Origin: Myxococcales bacterium
Lineage (GTDB): Bacteria; Myxococcota_A; Polyangia; Fen-1088
DNA length: 47,051 nucleotides
Direction of reading: 5' to 3'
Assembly (NCBI GenBank): GCA_003158455.1
Contig: PMJO01000124.1
Span: forward strand, 1-47,051
Position 1 is the first letter of the stretch, and the number at the start of each line of letters is the position of its first letter. The notes under the pieces were generated by a model. The model saw only the letters and a list, made by a program, of their open reading frames with translations. It had not been told where the DNA came from and searched no databases. Positions 16,771-24,531 of the stretch are shown piece by piece. The translations under genes and the position numbers were made by a program.

Positions 16771-17949
16771 ATGCGAGGCAACATTCCGCGAATCTATGGG
16801 TTTCGCTTCCTTCGCGATTTCCTGCTCATCATGCCGGCCATGGTGCCGCTGTATCGCTCGTGCGGGCTCGATGCGACGCGGATCCTGTTGGTGCAGGCCA
16901 TCTTTTCGGCAGCCAGCCTGTTGTTCGAGGTGCCATCCGGCTATCTGGCCGACGTTCTCGGTCGTCGCCGCGCTCTGCTGATAGGCGCGGTCAGCATGGC
17001 CGCGGGTATGGCGGGGTACGGACTGGCCAACCGTTTCTGGCTGTTCGCTGGCGCCGAGGTCGTCCTCGCTTTCGGCTACAGCCTTTTCTCGGGCACCGAG
17101 TCCGCGCTGATCTTCGACACGCTCAAGGCCGAAAGCCGAGAGACAGAGTACACGCGCATCGAGGGCAAAGCCGAGGCTTGGACCCGGGTGGGCACGGCGA
17201 TTGCCGCGGTGGCTGGCGGACTGCTCGCCGCGATCTGGTTGCGCCTGCCGTTCTTCGCCAATGCGGGTACCGCTGCCGTCATGATCGTCATCGCGTTCAC
17301 CTTGGTCGAGCCGCCGCGACCCACGCTCACGTCGCGCGCGTCCTTGCGGCAGATCATGCACATCTCGCGCGAGTCCCTTGCCGACGCGCGTCTGTTGCCG
17401 GTAATGGTGTTGTCCGCCGGCATCTTCGCAGTCGGCATTGTCGGCATCTGGGGCTATTTCCTCCGAGTCACCAATCACGGCATCACCGTCACCTCCTACG
17501 GCATTTACTTCGCCGTCTTTCAGTGCGCCACGGCTGCGGGCGCGGCGGGTTCAAGCAAGTTGGCGCGCGCTCTCGGTATACGCGGCAGCTACGCACTCTG
17601 CGCCATCATTCCCGCCGTACTGCTGGTTTTGGCCGGTACAGCCGCGCCCTGGCCGGTGTTGCTCACGCCTCTGGCTGCCGCGACCTGGGGCTTCTCCACT
17701 CCCCTGTTGCTCAATGCCCTCAATCGCCACATCCCATCTGATCGCCGCGCCACCGTGCTCTCGGTTTCCGCCATGCTCGGCCGCGTACTCTTTGTTGTGG
17801 TTTCGCCGATCTTCGGTTTGCTGTCGGATCACGTTTCCGACCAGGCAGGGTTCGGCTTTCTGGCAGGCGTCTTCGCGGTGCTGGCGGGTGCGGCTTGGTG
17901 GTTGAAGCGGAGGACGATGGCTATCCCCGGCGGCGGGAATACTGGCTAG
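16771..17949 (+). CDS. MFS transporter
   Basis: A 392-residue inner-membrane protein with about 12 predicted transmembrane helices. The conserved MFS loop 2-3 motif is present as GYLADVLGRRRALLIG (about 46-61), and a similar GLLSDHV follows later. The overall pattern resembles drug/metabolite efflux MFS proteins. The gene begins 7 bases after the sigma-54 activator stop, so it is probably co-transcribed with it. It may export or import the compound handled by the divergent operon; this is inference. The substrate cannot be told from sequence. Confidence 0.85.
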   Translation: MRGNIPRIYGFRFLRDFLLIMPAMVPLYRSCGLDATRILLVQAIFSAASLLFEVPSGYLADVLGRRRALLIGAVSMAAGMAGYGLANRFWLFAGAEVVLAFGYSLFSGTESALIFDTLKAESRETEYTRIEGKAEAWTRVGTAIAAVAGGLLAAIWLRLPFFANAGTAAVMIVIAFTLVEPPRPTLTSRASLRQIMHISRESLADARLLPVMVLSAGIFAVGIVGIWGYFLRVTNHGITVTSYGIYFAVFQCATAAGAAGSSKLARALGIRGSYALCAIIPAVLLVLAGTAAPWPVLLTPLAAATWGFSTPLLLNALNRHIPSDRRATVLSVSAMLGRVLFVVVSPIFGLLSDHVSDQAGFGFLAGVFAVLAGAAWWLKRRTMAIPGGGNTG

Positions 17950-17961
17950 AATGCTGCCGTC

Positions 17962-18930
17962 ATGATGAAGCGGGTTTTCAAGATAGTCGCAGGTCCCTTG
18001 GTCGCTTTGGCTGTGGGCCTGGCTTTGTTGGGCCTGGCCAAGCCTGATCACGCCGGGATTCCAGCCGGCGTCGCTGGCCAGGTGCTGAGCATCGACGGCG
18101 TGCAGATCCGGTACGTGCAAAAGGGCGAGGGGCGCGATCTGCTGCTGATTCACGGCACGCCTTCGTCACTGGAGGAATGGGCGCCAGTTTTTGATCGCTG
18201 GGCCGGCAAGTACCGTGTCACGGCCTATGATCGCCCAGGCCATGGATACAGCGGCCCGCCCGCCGGTGAAACCGGCATCGACTACAACGCGCAGGTGGCC
18301 CGGCGGTTGATGGAAGAGTTGCACCTGCACGACGTCCTGGTGGTGGGACACTCATACGGCGGCGCAGTCGCGCTCAAACTGGCGGCGGACGACAACTCGC
18401 CGGCCACGGCGTTTCTGATCGTGGCCAGCACCGTGTATCCAAGCGGCGGATTTCACGGGGCCCTCGGGACTCTGCTCCGCCTGCCCTTGCTCGGCCGTGG
18501 TGTGGCGGTCGTGCTGGAGGAACTCGGCGGAGGCATGGTGCGAAAGAGTATGGAGCAGGCTTTCCATCCCGATGAGCGCCTCATCCCGCCCGGCTACATC
18601 GAACGAAAAAAGGAGATTCTGCTGCAGCCCAAGGTGACCCTCACCCTGGCACAGGAAATGAAAGCCCACCCCAGTCAGTTGGGCGCTTTGGTGACCCGTT
18701 ACCCGAGCATCAAGCGGCCGGTATCAATCGTCGTGGGCAGCGACGACGCGCCACACCGGGTGGAAGGTGGCCAGCGTCTGGCGCGCGAGATCCCGAGCGC
18801 GCACCTCACGGTGCTCGAACACGCCGGCCACATGCTGCAATTCACACGCCCAGATGAACTGACGGGCCTGGTCGCTGCGGCACTCGCGACGCCTGCCAAC
18901 CCCGCTAAATCACGAGCGCCCGCAGATTGA
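17962..18930 (+). CDS. alpha/beta hydrolase, membrane-anchored or secreted
   Basis: 322 residues. A hydrophobic N-terminal segment (about 7-26) is a signal peptide or anchor. The alpha/beta hydrolase core follows, with HGTP oxyanion motif (about 61-64), nucleophile elbow GHSYGG, acid in GSDD and catalytic His in HAGHM near the C-terminus. It resembles small esterases, haloperoxidase-like and epoxide-hydrolase-like enzymes; the substrate is unknown. It starts 12 bases after the MFS gene and is probably in the same transcript. Confidence 0.85.
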   Translation: MMKRVFKIVAGPLVALAVGLALLGLAKPDHAGIPAGVAGQVLSIDGVQIRYVQKGEGRDLLLIHGTPSSLEEWAPVFDRWAGKYRVTAYDRPGHGYSGPPAGETGIDYNAQVARRLMEELHLHDVLVVGHSYGGAVALKLAADDNSPATAFLIVASTVYPSGGFHGALGTLLRLPLLGRGVAVVLEELGGGMVRKSMEQAFHPDERLIPPGYIERKKEILLQPKVTLTLAQEMKAHPSQLGALVTRYPSIKRPVSIVVGSDDAPHRVEGGQRLAREIPSAHLTVLEHAGHMLQFTRPDELTGLVAAALATPANPAKSRAPAD

Positions 18931-19012
18931 TCTTGGCCGCCAAGGCATGCGAATATCGAAAAAGTATTGAATACCTTTCGGGGGATAATAGTAGACGGCT
19001 TCGGGAGAACAC

Positions 19013-19924
19013 ATGGCTCAGAATGATCAAGATTTCATCAACACCGTCTTGACCGCTTGCCACGCTGATATCAGCGGACCGGAACCATCCGAACCGTCCA
19101 GACTCTTCCACCTCACGGACACTGATGGAATCCTCGGCATCTTAGACAGCAAGAAGCTTTGGGCGTCGCTGGCAACCTCGCTGAACGATTGTCGTGAAAT
19201 TCGCTACGCGCTTGACCTCGCCGAGGAAATCATTGGGGCCTGCATCGAAGCAAGACCATCCGAATACTACTCATCACTGTTGACCTATCTTCGGGATCCG
19301 TCCTCCGCACCTCCCGAGGTCAAAGCCGAAGTATCGGCTTTCGTTGTTGCGTTCTGCGACAAATGCGATCGAAGCGGACAGTGGCTTCATTACGGGCGCA
19401 ATGGTCGAGGGATAGCTGTCGGTTTCTCGTCGAACATTGCCAAAGCGATGAGGCGCGATTTGGTCAAAGTCGATTGTGACGTTGAGTCGCAGAAGAAGAG
19501 GTTGAGCTCGTTGATAGACGTAGGCCGCGCAATCGTGGACAAATTTCCGTCCGACATGGCGGACAAGTTGCGTATAAGCCAGGCCCGACTCACCGGCCAT
19601 ATCGTATCTCTGTACGTTCCAATGCTCGCAGCTACGATGAAGCACCCGTCTTTCTCCGAGGAGCGTGAATGGCGCCTGGTAGGACATCAGATCGTTCTCA
19701 ACGGAAAGATTCAAGGCAAGTCCGGAAGGGATGAGATCAAGTATCGTCGCTCAAACGAACGACTGGTTCCATACGAGGAACTTTCATTCGCCGACGTGCC
19801 GAATGCAATCAGCGAGGTAGTCGTTGGCTACTCGGCGGCATCCACGCTCGATGCTATCCGCGTGCTCCTTCAGGACAAGGGGTTCGACGTTCCTGTGCGC
19901 CGCTCGGAGGTGCCAGTGCGCTGA
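19013..19924 (+). CDS. DUF2971 family protein
   Basis: A 303-residue soluble protein. The N-terminal part (LFHLTDTDGILGILDSKKLWAS, then SLNDCREIRYAL) and the central FCDKCDRSGQWLHYGRNGRGIAVGF are the usual DUF2971 blocks. The late REWRLVG segment also fits. The biochemical role of DUF2971 is not established; members are common on mobile and accessory DNA. The start is supported by CGGGAGA about 6 bases ahead of ATG 19013. Base composition is clearly lower in GC and the codon choice less extreme than in flanking genes, suggesting acquisition. The stop codon is followed within 6 bases by an attC-like structure, as for integron gene cassettes. Confidence 0.75.
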   Translation: MAQNDQDFINTVLTACHADISGPEPSEPSRLFHLTDTDGILGILDSKKLWASLATSLNDCREIRYALDLAEEIIGACIEARPSEYYSSLLTYLRDPSSAPPEVKAEVSAFVVAFCDKCDRSGQWLHYGRNGRGIAVGFSSNIAKAMRRDLVKVDCDVESQKKRLSSLIDVGRAIVDKFPSDMADKLRISQARLTGHIVSLYVPMLAATMKHPSFSEEREWRLVGHQIVLNGKIQGKSGRDEIKYRRSNERLVPYEELSFADVPNAISEVVVGYSAASTLDAIRVLLQDKGFDVPVRRSEVPVR

Positions 19925-19929
19925 GCGCC

Positions 19930-19980
19930 ATCTAACCCGGCGTTGAACCCGACAAGCGCCTGCGCACTTGCGGGTTAGCG
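19930..19980 (+). repeat. attC-like recombination site (candidate, shortened 3' half)
   Basis: It begins with ATCTAAC, which fits the attC inverse-core consensus RYYYAAC, and ends with GTTAGCG, close to GTTRRRY. CTAACCCG and CGGGTTAG can pair as an 8-bp outer stem. An inner CAAG..CGC / GCGCaCTTG stem has an unpaired base. The stretch CGTTGAACCCGAC after the 5' core resembles the corresponding part of class 1 cassette attC sites. The site lies right after the DUF2971 stop and 10 bases before the GNAT start, the expected cassette position. The 3' half is shorter than in a classical attC, and no integrase gene is in the window. Confidence 0.5.
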
Positions 19981-19990
19981 CCATATCGCT

Positions 19991-20416
19991 ATGCAGATCC
20001 GACCCATGAAGAATGTTGTCACGACAGGGTTCCGAAGAGTTAAACCTGCTGATATCCAGCACGCGCAGTTGCGCGAACGGGCGAATCCGGAAATGCAGGC
20101 TGCACACACAGAGCTGTTCGTGGCGACCAAGGGTTCGGAGCAGGTCGGACTGCTCTCTCTTGATTTCCCGCCGTTGCCCCAGCCGCTGGAACTCTACGAG
20201 GTATTTGTGGTCTCCGAGCGTCGCTGCCAGGGCATCGGGGCATTTCTTCTCGAACAAGCCGAAATGGTCGGACGACGCCGGGGCTATCGCTCGATCCAAT
20301 TGAAGCCCCATCCGCTCGACCCGGAACAGCGGCAAGAGCACCTGGTTGAATGGTATAGTCGCCATGGGTATTCACGGAGTTCCTCGGCGCCGGACTTCAT
20401 GAGTAAGATTCTGTGA
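19991..20416 (+). CDS. GNAT family N-acetyltransferase
   Basis: A 141-residue single-domain GNAT fold. The acetyl-CoA binding motif A is visible as VSERRCQGIGAFLLEQAE (about 76-93), after the LYEVFV strand and before RGYRSIQLK. The late WYSRHGYSR segment is the usual C-terminal part. It transfers an acetyl group from acetyl-CoA to an unknown amine; such small GNATs are frequent on cassettes. There is no convincing ribosome-binding site before ATG 19991. ATG 20006 is an alternative start. It sits immediately after the attC-like site. Confidence 0.8.
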   Translation: MQIRPMKNVVTTGFRRVKPADIQHAQLRERANPEMQAAHTELFVATKGSEQVGLLSLDFPPLPQPLELYEVFVVSERRCQGIGAFLLEQAEMVGRRRGYRSIQLKPHPLDPEQRQEHLVEWYSRHGYSRSSSAPDFMSKIL

Positions 20417-20440
20417 CGAAGGGACCCCATAATGCCCTTG

Positions 20441-20477
20441 AAGCTGACGGACGGCCTCGGACGGCCGTCCGCAGCTT
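20441..20477. other. 15-bp hairpin with a single bulged base
   Basis: AAGCTG-a-CGGACGGCC, loop TCGGAC, then GGCCGTCCG-CAGCTT. The stem is perfect except for one unpaired A at 20447 on the 5' arm. No T-tract follows, so it is not a standard intrinsic terminator. A long stem with a lone extrahelical base downstream of a cassette-like gene recalls folded attC sites, but the RYYYAAC and GTTRRRY cores are missing. The function is unknown. Confidence 0.5.
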
Positions 20478-20513
20478 GACGGCAAGGTGTTGACGGACTA
20501 GCAGGAGGCATTT

Positions 20514-20969
20514 GTGGCAGCCAAAGGACGAGCGACCAGAGGACCCGACGACGGTAAGCGCGGCGACTTCGGTCTGGCGATCTCCATCGTCAGGCACCCC
20601 AAAGGGAGGGCGCATCTGGTTTTCGACGACGTCCAGAGGGTCGGTACGGGACGCCCGGCGCAATGGTCGACGAATTCGTTCTTCACTAGCGTCGATTTCA
20701 AACTGACTGACCTGATCAAAGTCCAGCTTGATGACCAGGACTTCGTCACGATAGGTCTCGCGGTCGTTGCGAGGTTGGCTGCGCAGTACAAGGCGCGAAA
20801 GCTGTCGAACTCCACGGAGCAGTACCTGTCGGCGCGAGCTAAGCGCGGCAGCCGGAAGCGTTTCATGGCTGCCCTTTCGAGAGTGCCAAACCGTGAGCCA
20901 GGAACCGATGATCATCTTCCATCGCCCATAAGGCCGTTGCAGCGGACAGCGCTTGCGGGCCGCCGCTGA
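20514..20969 (+). CDS. hypothetical protein in accessory island
   Basis: 151 residues, not recognised. The GTG at 20514 has an AGGAGG ribosome-binding site 5 bases upstream, which supports translation. The sequence reads like a soluble alpha/beta protein (GDFGLAISIVRHPKGRAHLVF, then VQLDDQDFVTIGLAVVARLAAQY) with a basic, probably disordered C-terminus. It contains no Cys, no membrane segment and no signal peptide. It lies between a GNAT gene and a broken ORF in the lower-GC island. No function is proposed. Confidence 0.6.
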   Translation: MAAKGRATRGPDDGKRGDFGLAISIVRHPKGRAHLVFDDVQRVGTGRPAQWSTNSFFTSVDFKLTDLIKVQLDDQDFVTIGLAVVARLAAQYKARKLSNSTEQYLSARAKRGSRKRFMAALSRVPNREPGTDDHLPSPIRPLQRTALAGRR

Positions 20970-20995
20970 ATGGCAGCTGACGGACGAGACATGAC

Positions 20996-21412
20996 ATGAG
21001 ACCAGACCTCACAAAATCACAGCGGCGTCGTCTCCGGGAACTTGCGGGGATTGCCTACGAAAGAGAACTCTCCAGAGAACTGACGGCGCTGGAACGAGAG
21101 TTTGCGCGATGGCGCGGTGGCAGCATCGACACCCACGGTCTCGGCGATCGAATCCACCAGTTTCACCAGGGACCGAACCACCGCCTCTTCATGATCTACA
21201 CTTCCCGCGGTTTCAGAACGGGAACATCGCCCATGGTGTCTACGCGACCTTCACTGTCTGCGTGCCGACAAACTCACCCTCGAGTTTTGGCGCACCATCC
21301 TCAAGCAGCATGGCGATCACCTCTTCGAGGTTCTGGCGGAGCTCGTCGAGAGTGGCACCCTGCGAGTGCGCGCCCGGCCAGCCGGGGACGTAGCCCACGA
21401 ACAGTCCGGTAG
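20996..21412 (+). pseudogene. small unknown helical protein, 3' end disrupted
   Basis: Residues 1-70 look like a genuine helical protein (LTKSQRRRLRELAGIAYERE, then ELTALEREFARWRGG and IHQFHQGPNHRLFMIY). This style recurs among bacterial hypothetical proteins of about 110 residues. After about 21209 the plausible continuation (PRFQNGNIAHGVYA) is found in another frame. That frame in turn loses coding character at about 21238, exactly where the antisense HicB-like gene ends (stop at 21240). The annotated frame runs on to 21412 through sequence antisense to HicB. Best read as a gene truncated by recombination, with an additional frameshift. Confidence 0.5.
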
Positions 21413-21449
21413 ATTCATCTCGCTCGATGACTGCCGTGAAGCTCTGCAT
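21240..21449 (-). CDS. HicB-family antitoxin-like protein, orphan
   Basis: A 69-residue HicB fold. The N-terminus MQSFTAVIERDESTGLFVGY, the PGWPGAHSQGATLDEL segment and the helix RQNLEEVIAMLLEDG are the standard HicB blocks. HicB partly mimics an RNase H fold and neutralises the HicA ribonuclease toxin. Short HicB proteins without a separate DNA-binding domain are common. No HicA-like gene (about 60 residues with a double-stranded-RNA-binding fold and catalytic His) is visible on either side, so this copy is an orphan. The frame is open to 21527, but the family start is the ATG at 21449. Confidence 0.8.
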   Translation of the reverse strand: MQSFTAVIERDESTGLFVGYVPGWPGAHSQGATLDELRQNLEEVIAMLLEDGAPKLEGEFVGTQTVKVA

Positions 21450-21512
21450 GTAGGCAATGATACCGTGTGAAGGACCGCCCAACAAGTAGCGGTTGACGGA
21501 CGCTGCGCTGGA

Positions 21513-21533
21513 CGATGTTGTGAACATCGTTCA
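21513..21533. promoter_or_regulatory. palindromic candidate operator upstream of AbrB-like gene
   Basis: CGATGTT-gtg-AACATCG (21513-21529) is a perfect 7-3-7 dyad. It overlaps a second perfect dyad, TGAAC-atc-GTTCA (21521-21533). Together they end 10 bases before the AbrB/MazE-type gene start. Swapped-hairpin AbrB antitoxins usually autoregulate through such palindromes, so this is a likely operator; the inference is positional. It also lies about 65-85 bases upstream of the divergent HicB-like start. Confidence 0.55.
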
Positions 21534-21543
21534 TACTTAAGGC

Positions 21544-21774
21544 ATGACGAAGCGCTTGCAGGCCATCGGAAACAGTTCAGGGATCATCATCGACCGGCCT
21601 ATCCTCGACTTGCTCGGGATAACGCAGGATACCGACCTGGACCTCAAGACCGACGGGAAGCGTCTGATCATCACCCCGCTGGAGGGCGAGCGCTCGCAAC
21701 GAGCGAGGCTGGCAAAAGTGCAGGCGCGCGCGCTGCGGCGGCATGCGGGGACATTCCGAAAGCTCGCGAAGTGA
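21544..21774 (+). CDS. AbrB/MazE (SpoVT-type) antitoxin-like DNA-binding protein, orphan
   Basis: 76 residues. The first half is the swapped-hairpin AbrB/MazE fold: KRLQAIGNSSGIIIDRPILDLLGI, then DTDLDLKTDGKRLIITP. The C-terminal helix ending in HAGTFRKLAK is of the kind that wraps a toxin partner (often a Fic/Doc protein). No toxin gene follows; the next 230 bases are non-coding and then an outer-membrane protein starts. It is probably an orphan antitoxin or transcription factor binding the palindrome just upstream. Confidence 0.8.
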   Translation: MTKRLQAIGNSSGIIIDRPILDLLGITQDTDLDLKTDGKRLIITPLEGERSQRARLAKVQARALRRHAGTFRKLAK

Positions 21775-22004
21775 AGGACGATTCAGCAGCGATTCCCCCA
21801 ATCGTATCGATTCTAGTTAGCGCAGCGCAAGACAAACCAGACGCTCCTGAACCCCTCCCCAGGTTGATTTTCCGTCGCAGAAGCGACCCCAAGATTGGTC
21901 ACTTTGGATGCGTTGCGGTGTCATGGTGGGAGCCCTGACCACTTCAGGGCTTGGAGCGCGCGCCCAAGCGTGCAAATATGGCGTCCGCGCTGGAGGAACC
22001 CACG

Positions 22005-22685
22005 ATGCGAAAGACATTCGGCCTTTGCTTTCTTGCCCTCACCCTGACCGCCGCGACGGCGCATGCACAGGGTCTCTTCCTCGAAAAAGGGCAGCCCGGC
22101 GTGAGTGCCGTGGTCGGCGGAGCTGTGATCGGGACAGGGTGGAGCGCGTCCGTCGTGCCCAGCTACACCTACCGGGGCGTCTTCGACGTGGGCCTCGAGC
22201 TTACCCGCTATGCCTACAGCACCGGGGACGCAAACCATCTCGCAGCCATTGGCGTGATGCCGTTCGCCACCGTCTATTTTGCCCGCGCCGAGGATGGTTT
22301 GCTGCCGGTGTCGGTTTCGGGCACGTTCGCGTTCCAGAGGCGGATCTTCACTGGCAACAATGAAGCGCCCGAACCTGACGGATGGGGTTTGCTGGTCGGC
22401 GCCTCCGCCTTTCGTCGCATCGACTTCACCAGTGGATTCGCCGGCATTCCCGAGCTGTTTGTTGCCTACGACCTGCAGTCCATCACTTGGCACAGCACGG
22501 TAGTACCTCCCGCTGCCGGCGCCGGGGCTAGCCCGGGCGAGACGACAAACTACGACCACAAGCCGCGCATACTACTTCGCGCCAACATGGCTTTCATAGG
22601 CGACAAGACCACATACACGCTGGTCCCCTACGTGGGCTACCAGGCCGGCTTTGCCGTCGGCGCCAACCTTGGCGCGATTTTCTAG
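22005..22685 (+). CDS. predicted secreted outer-membrane beta-barrel protein
   Basis: 226 residues. A clear signal peptide (RKTFGLCFLALTLTAATAHAQ, cleavage after AHA) precedes a mature part with regular amphipathic strands and Gly/aromatic-rich turns (VVPSYTYRGVFDVGLELTRY, LVPYVGYQAGFAVGANLG), ending in AIF. A GGAGGAA ribosome-binding site precedes ATG 22005, which is preferred over upstream in-frame codons from 21951. The build is an OmpW/OmpA-like small barrel, with no family certain. Confidence 0.65.
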   Translation: MRKTFGLCFLALTLTAATAHAQGLFLEKGQPGVSAVVGGAVIGTGWSASVVPSYTYRGVFDVGLELTRYAYSTGDANHLAAIGVMPFATVYFARAEDGLLPVSVSGTFAFQRRIFTGNNEAPEPDGWGLLVGASAFRRIDFTSGFAGIPELFVAYDLQSITWHSTVVPPAAGAGASPGETTNYDHKPRILLRANMAFIGDKTTYTLVPYVGYQAGFAVGANLGAIF

Positions 22686-22774
22686 CCGCGGCACCGGTTT
22701 AGGCCACTCGGGCAGACGAACCGTTCGCAGGAAAGAAGAAAACGCCTAGCTCATACGTCCAAAACACGAGTCCC

Positions 22775-24436
22775 GTGAGTACTCCCGCCCGCTTAGAAGA
22801 CAATATTGGCTTTGCCTGCACCGACCTGCAGTGCCGGTTGGGACGCGAGTCCGCCGTGGCACTACGCTGGCTGGGCTCGGATGGCGAGCGGACTGAGTTC
22901 ACGTTCGCCCAGCTCGCCTCGGATAGCTCACGTTTTGCGGCGGTACTGACCAGGCTGGGCGTGCTGCCGGGCGCGCGCGTGTTCATCATGCTGCCCAAGC
23001 TGCCCGAGGTTTTCATCGCAGCGCTAGGTTGCCTGAAAGCGCGCGCGGTGGTGGGACCTCTGTTCGCCAACTTCGGCGATGAAGCGATCTTGGATCGGCT
23101 GGGCGATTCCCGCGCTTGCGTTCTTCTTACCAAGCACAGCTTGCTCAAGAAGGTTCACCGCATCCGCGACCGGCTGCCCGAGCTGCGCCACATCCTGCTG
23201 GTGGACGCGGAGGACCACCTGGCCGCCGACATCCTCAGCTATCGCCGCCTCATGCGCGAGGCCCCGTCCGATTTCGTGGTGGCGCCCACTTCCCCGGAAA
23301 CGCCGTCAATCCTGCACTACACCTCAGGATCGACGGGCAAGCCCAAGGGTGTGCTGCACGTGCACGGGGCTTTGCCCAGTATCGTGGGGACGACACGCGA
23401 TGTTCTGCAGGTGGGGCCGGGTGACGTGTTCTGGTGCACGGCTGACCCGGGCTGGGTGACCGGGACGTCGTACGGGATCATCGGGCCCTGGGCCGTCGGC
23501 GCAACCCAGATCCACTACGGCGGCAGCTTCGACGCCGGCGCGTGGATGACCATCCTCGAGCAGGAAAAGATCAACGTCTGGTACACGGCACCCACCGCCC
23601 TGCGCATGCTGATGCGGGAAGAGGCTTCGCTCTATGCGGGCCGGCGCCTCGCGGCCCTGCGCTGCGTGGCCAGCGTGGGCGAACCGCTCAACCCTGAGAT
23701 TACCTTCTGGGCTCGCCGTACCCTGGGCAAAGAGATCTACGACACCTGGTTCCAGACCGAGACCGGCGCGATCATGATCGCCAACCGGCCCGGGCTGGCG
23801 GTGCGCCCCGGTTCCATGGGCAAGCTGGTTGACGGCGTCGAGGCCGTCATCCTGGACAACGCGGGCCATTCCCTGCCGGCCGGGCAGCAGGGTCGGCTGT
23901 GCCTGCGTCGGGGCTGGCCCTCCATGTTCACGCAATACCTCAACCGCCCCGAGGTCTACGCAAGTCGGTTCAACGGCGCATACTACGACTCGGGCGACAT
24001 GGCGGTGCGGGACGCGGACGGCTACTTCTGGTTTGTCGGCCGCACCGATGACGTCATCAATACCTCCGGGCATCTGGTGGGCCCATTCGAGATCGAAAGT
24101 GTCTTGCTGGAACTGCCCGAGGTGGCCGAAGCAGCCGCGGTGAGCGCACCCGACCCCATCCGCTTCGAGAAGGTCGTGGTCTTCGTCTGTTTGCGCTCGG
24201 GGCACTCCGCTTCGCGCGAGTTGGAAAGTCGCATCCGTCTGCACGTGGCGAACCGCGTGTCATCTGTCGCCAGCCCCCAGGAGGTGGTGTTCGTGGCCAG
24301 TTTGCCCAGAAACCGCAGTGGCAAGATCATGCGGCGGGTGCTGCGCGCGCGTTTCCTCGGCCAGAACGAGGGCGACCTTTCCAGCATGGAAACCTGGCGC
24401 CCTGGGGAGATCGGCGACCGGCGCGAGCGGGTCTGA
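22775..24436 (+). CDS. acetyl-CoA synthetase-like AMP-forming acyl-CoA ligase
   Basis: 553 residues, ANL superfamily. Visible motifs are the P-loop YTSGSTGKPKGVLH (about 186-199), WCTADPGWVTGTSYG (acetyl-CoA-synthetase style), DTWFQTETG (A5), YYDSGDMAVRD (A7), GRTDDVINTSGHLVGP (A8 hinge) and the catalytic Lys in NRSGKIMRR. The length is nearer to Bacillus AcsA-like enzymes than to the 650-residue Acs. It activates acetate or another short-chain acid to the CoA thioester with ATP to AMP + PPi. Start is GTG at 22775. The SGKIMRR Lys is a known target of reversible acetylation in the family. Confidence 0.85.
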   Translation: MSTPARLEDNIGFACTDLQCRLGRESAVALRWLGSDGERTEFTFAQLASDSSRFAAVLTRLGVLPGARVFIMLPKLPEVFIAALGCLKARAVVGPLFANFGDEAILDRLGDSRACVLLTKHSLLKKVHRIRDRLPELRHILLVDAEDHLAADILSYRRLMREAPSDFVVAPTSPETPSILHYTSGSTGKPKGVLHVHGALPSIVGTTRDVLQVGPGDVFWCTADPGWVTGTSYGIIGPWAVGATQIHYGGSFDAGAWMTILEQEKINVWYTAPTALRMLMREEASLYAGRRLAALRCVASVGEPLNPEITFWARRTLGKEIYDTWFQTETGAIMIANRPGLAVRPGSMGKLVDGVEAVILDNAGHSLPAGQQGRLCLRRGWPSMFTQYLNRPEVYASRFNGAYYDSGDMAVRDADGYFWFVGRTDDVINTSGHLVGPFEIESVLLELPEVAEAAAVSAPDPIRFEKVVVFVCLRSGHSASRELESRIRLHVANRVSSVASPQEVVFVASLPRNRSGKIMRRVLRARFLGQNEGDLSSMETWRPGEIGDRRERV

Positions 24437-24531
24437 GCTTTCGGGGTTGGTGCCAGCGTTTTAGGTTGGCTTGTGCGCCCTGACACGCTATTACTAGGGA
24501 CGGAAACAGGACGGGCGGAGGCTTCTTTCGC

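Noticed and set aside
21810-21830. Second GTTAGCGC resembling the attC core near 21815
   Set aside because: No upstream RYYYAAC partner and no foldable stem; probably chance.
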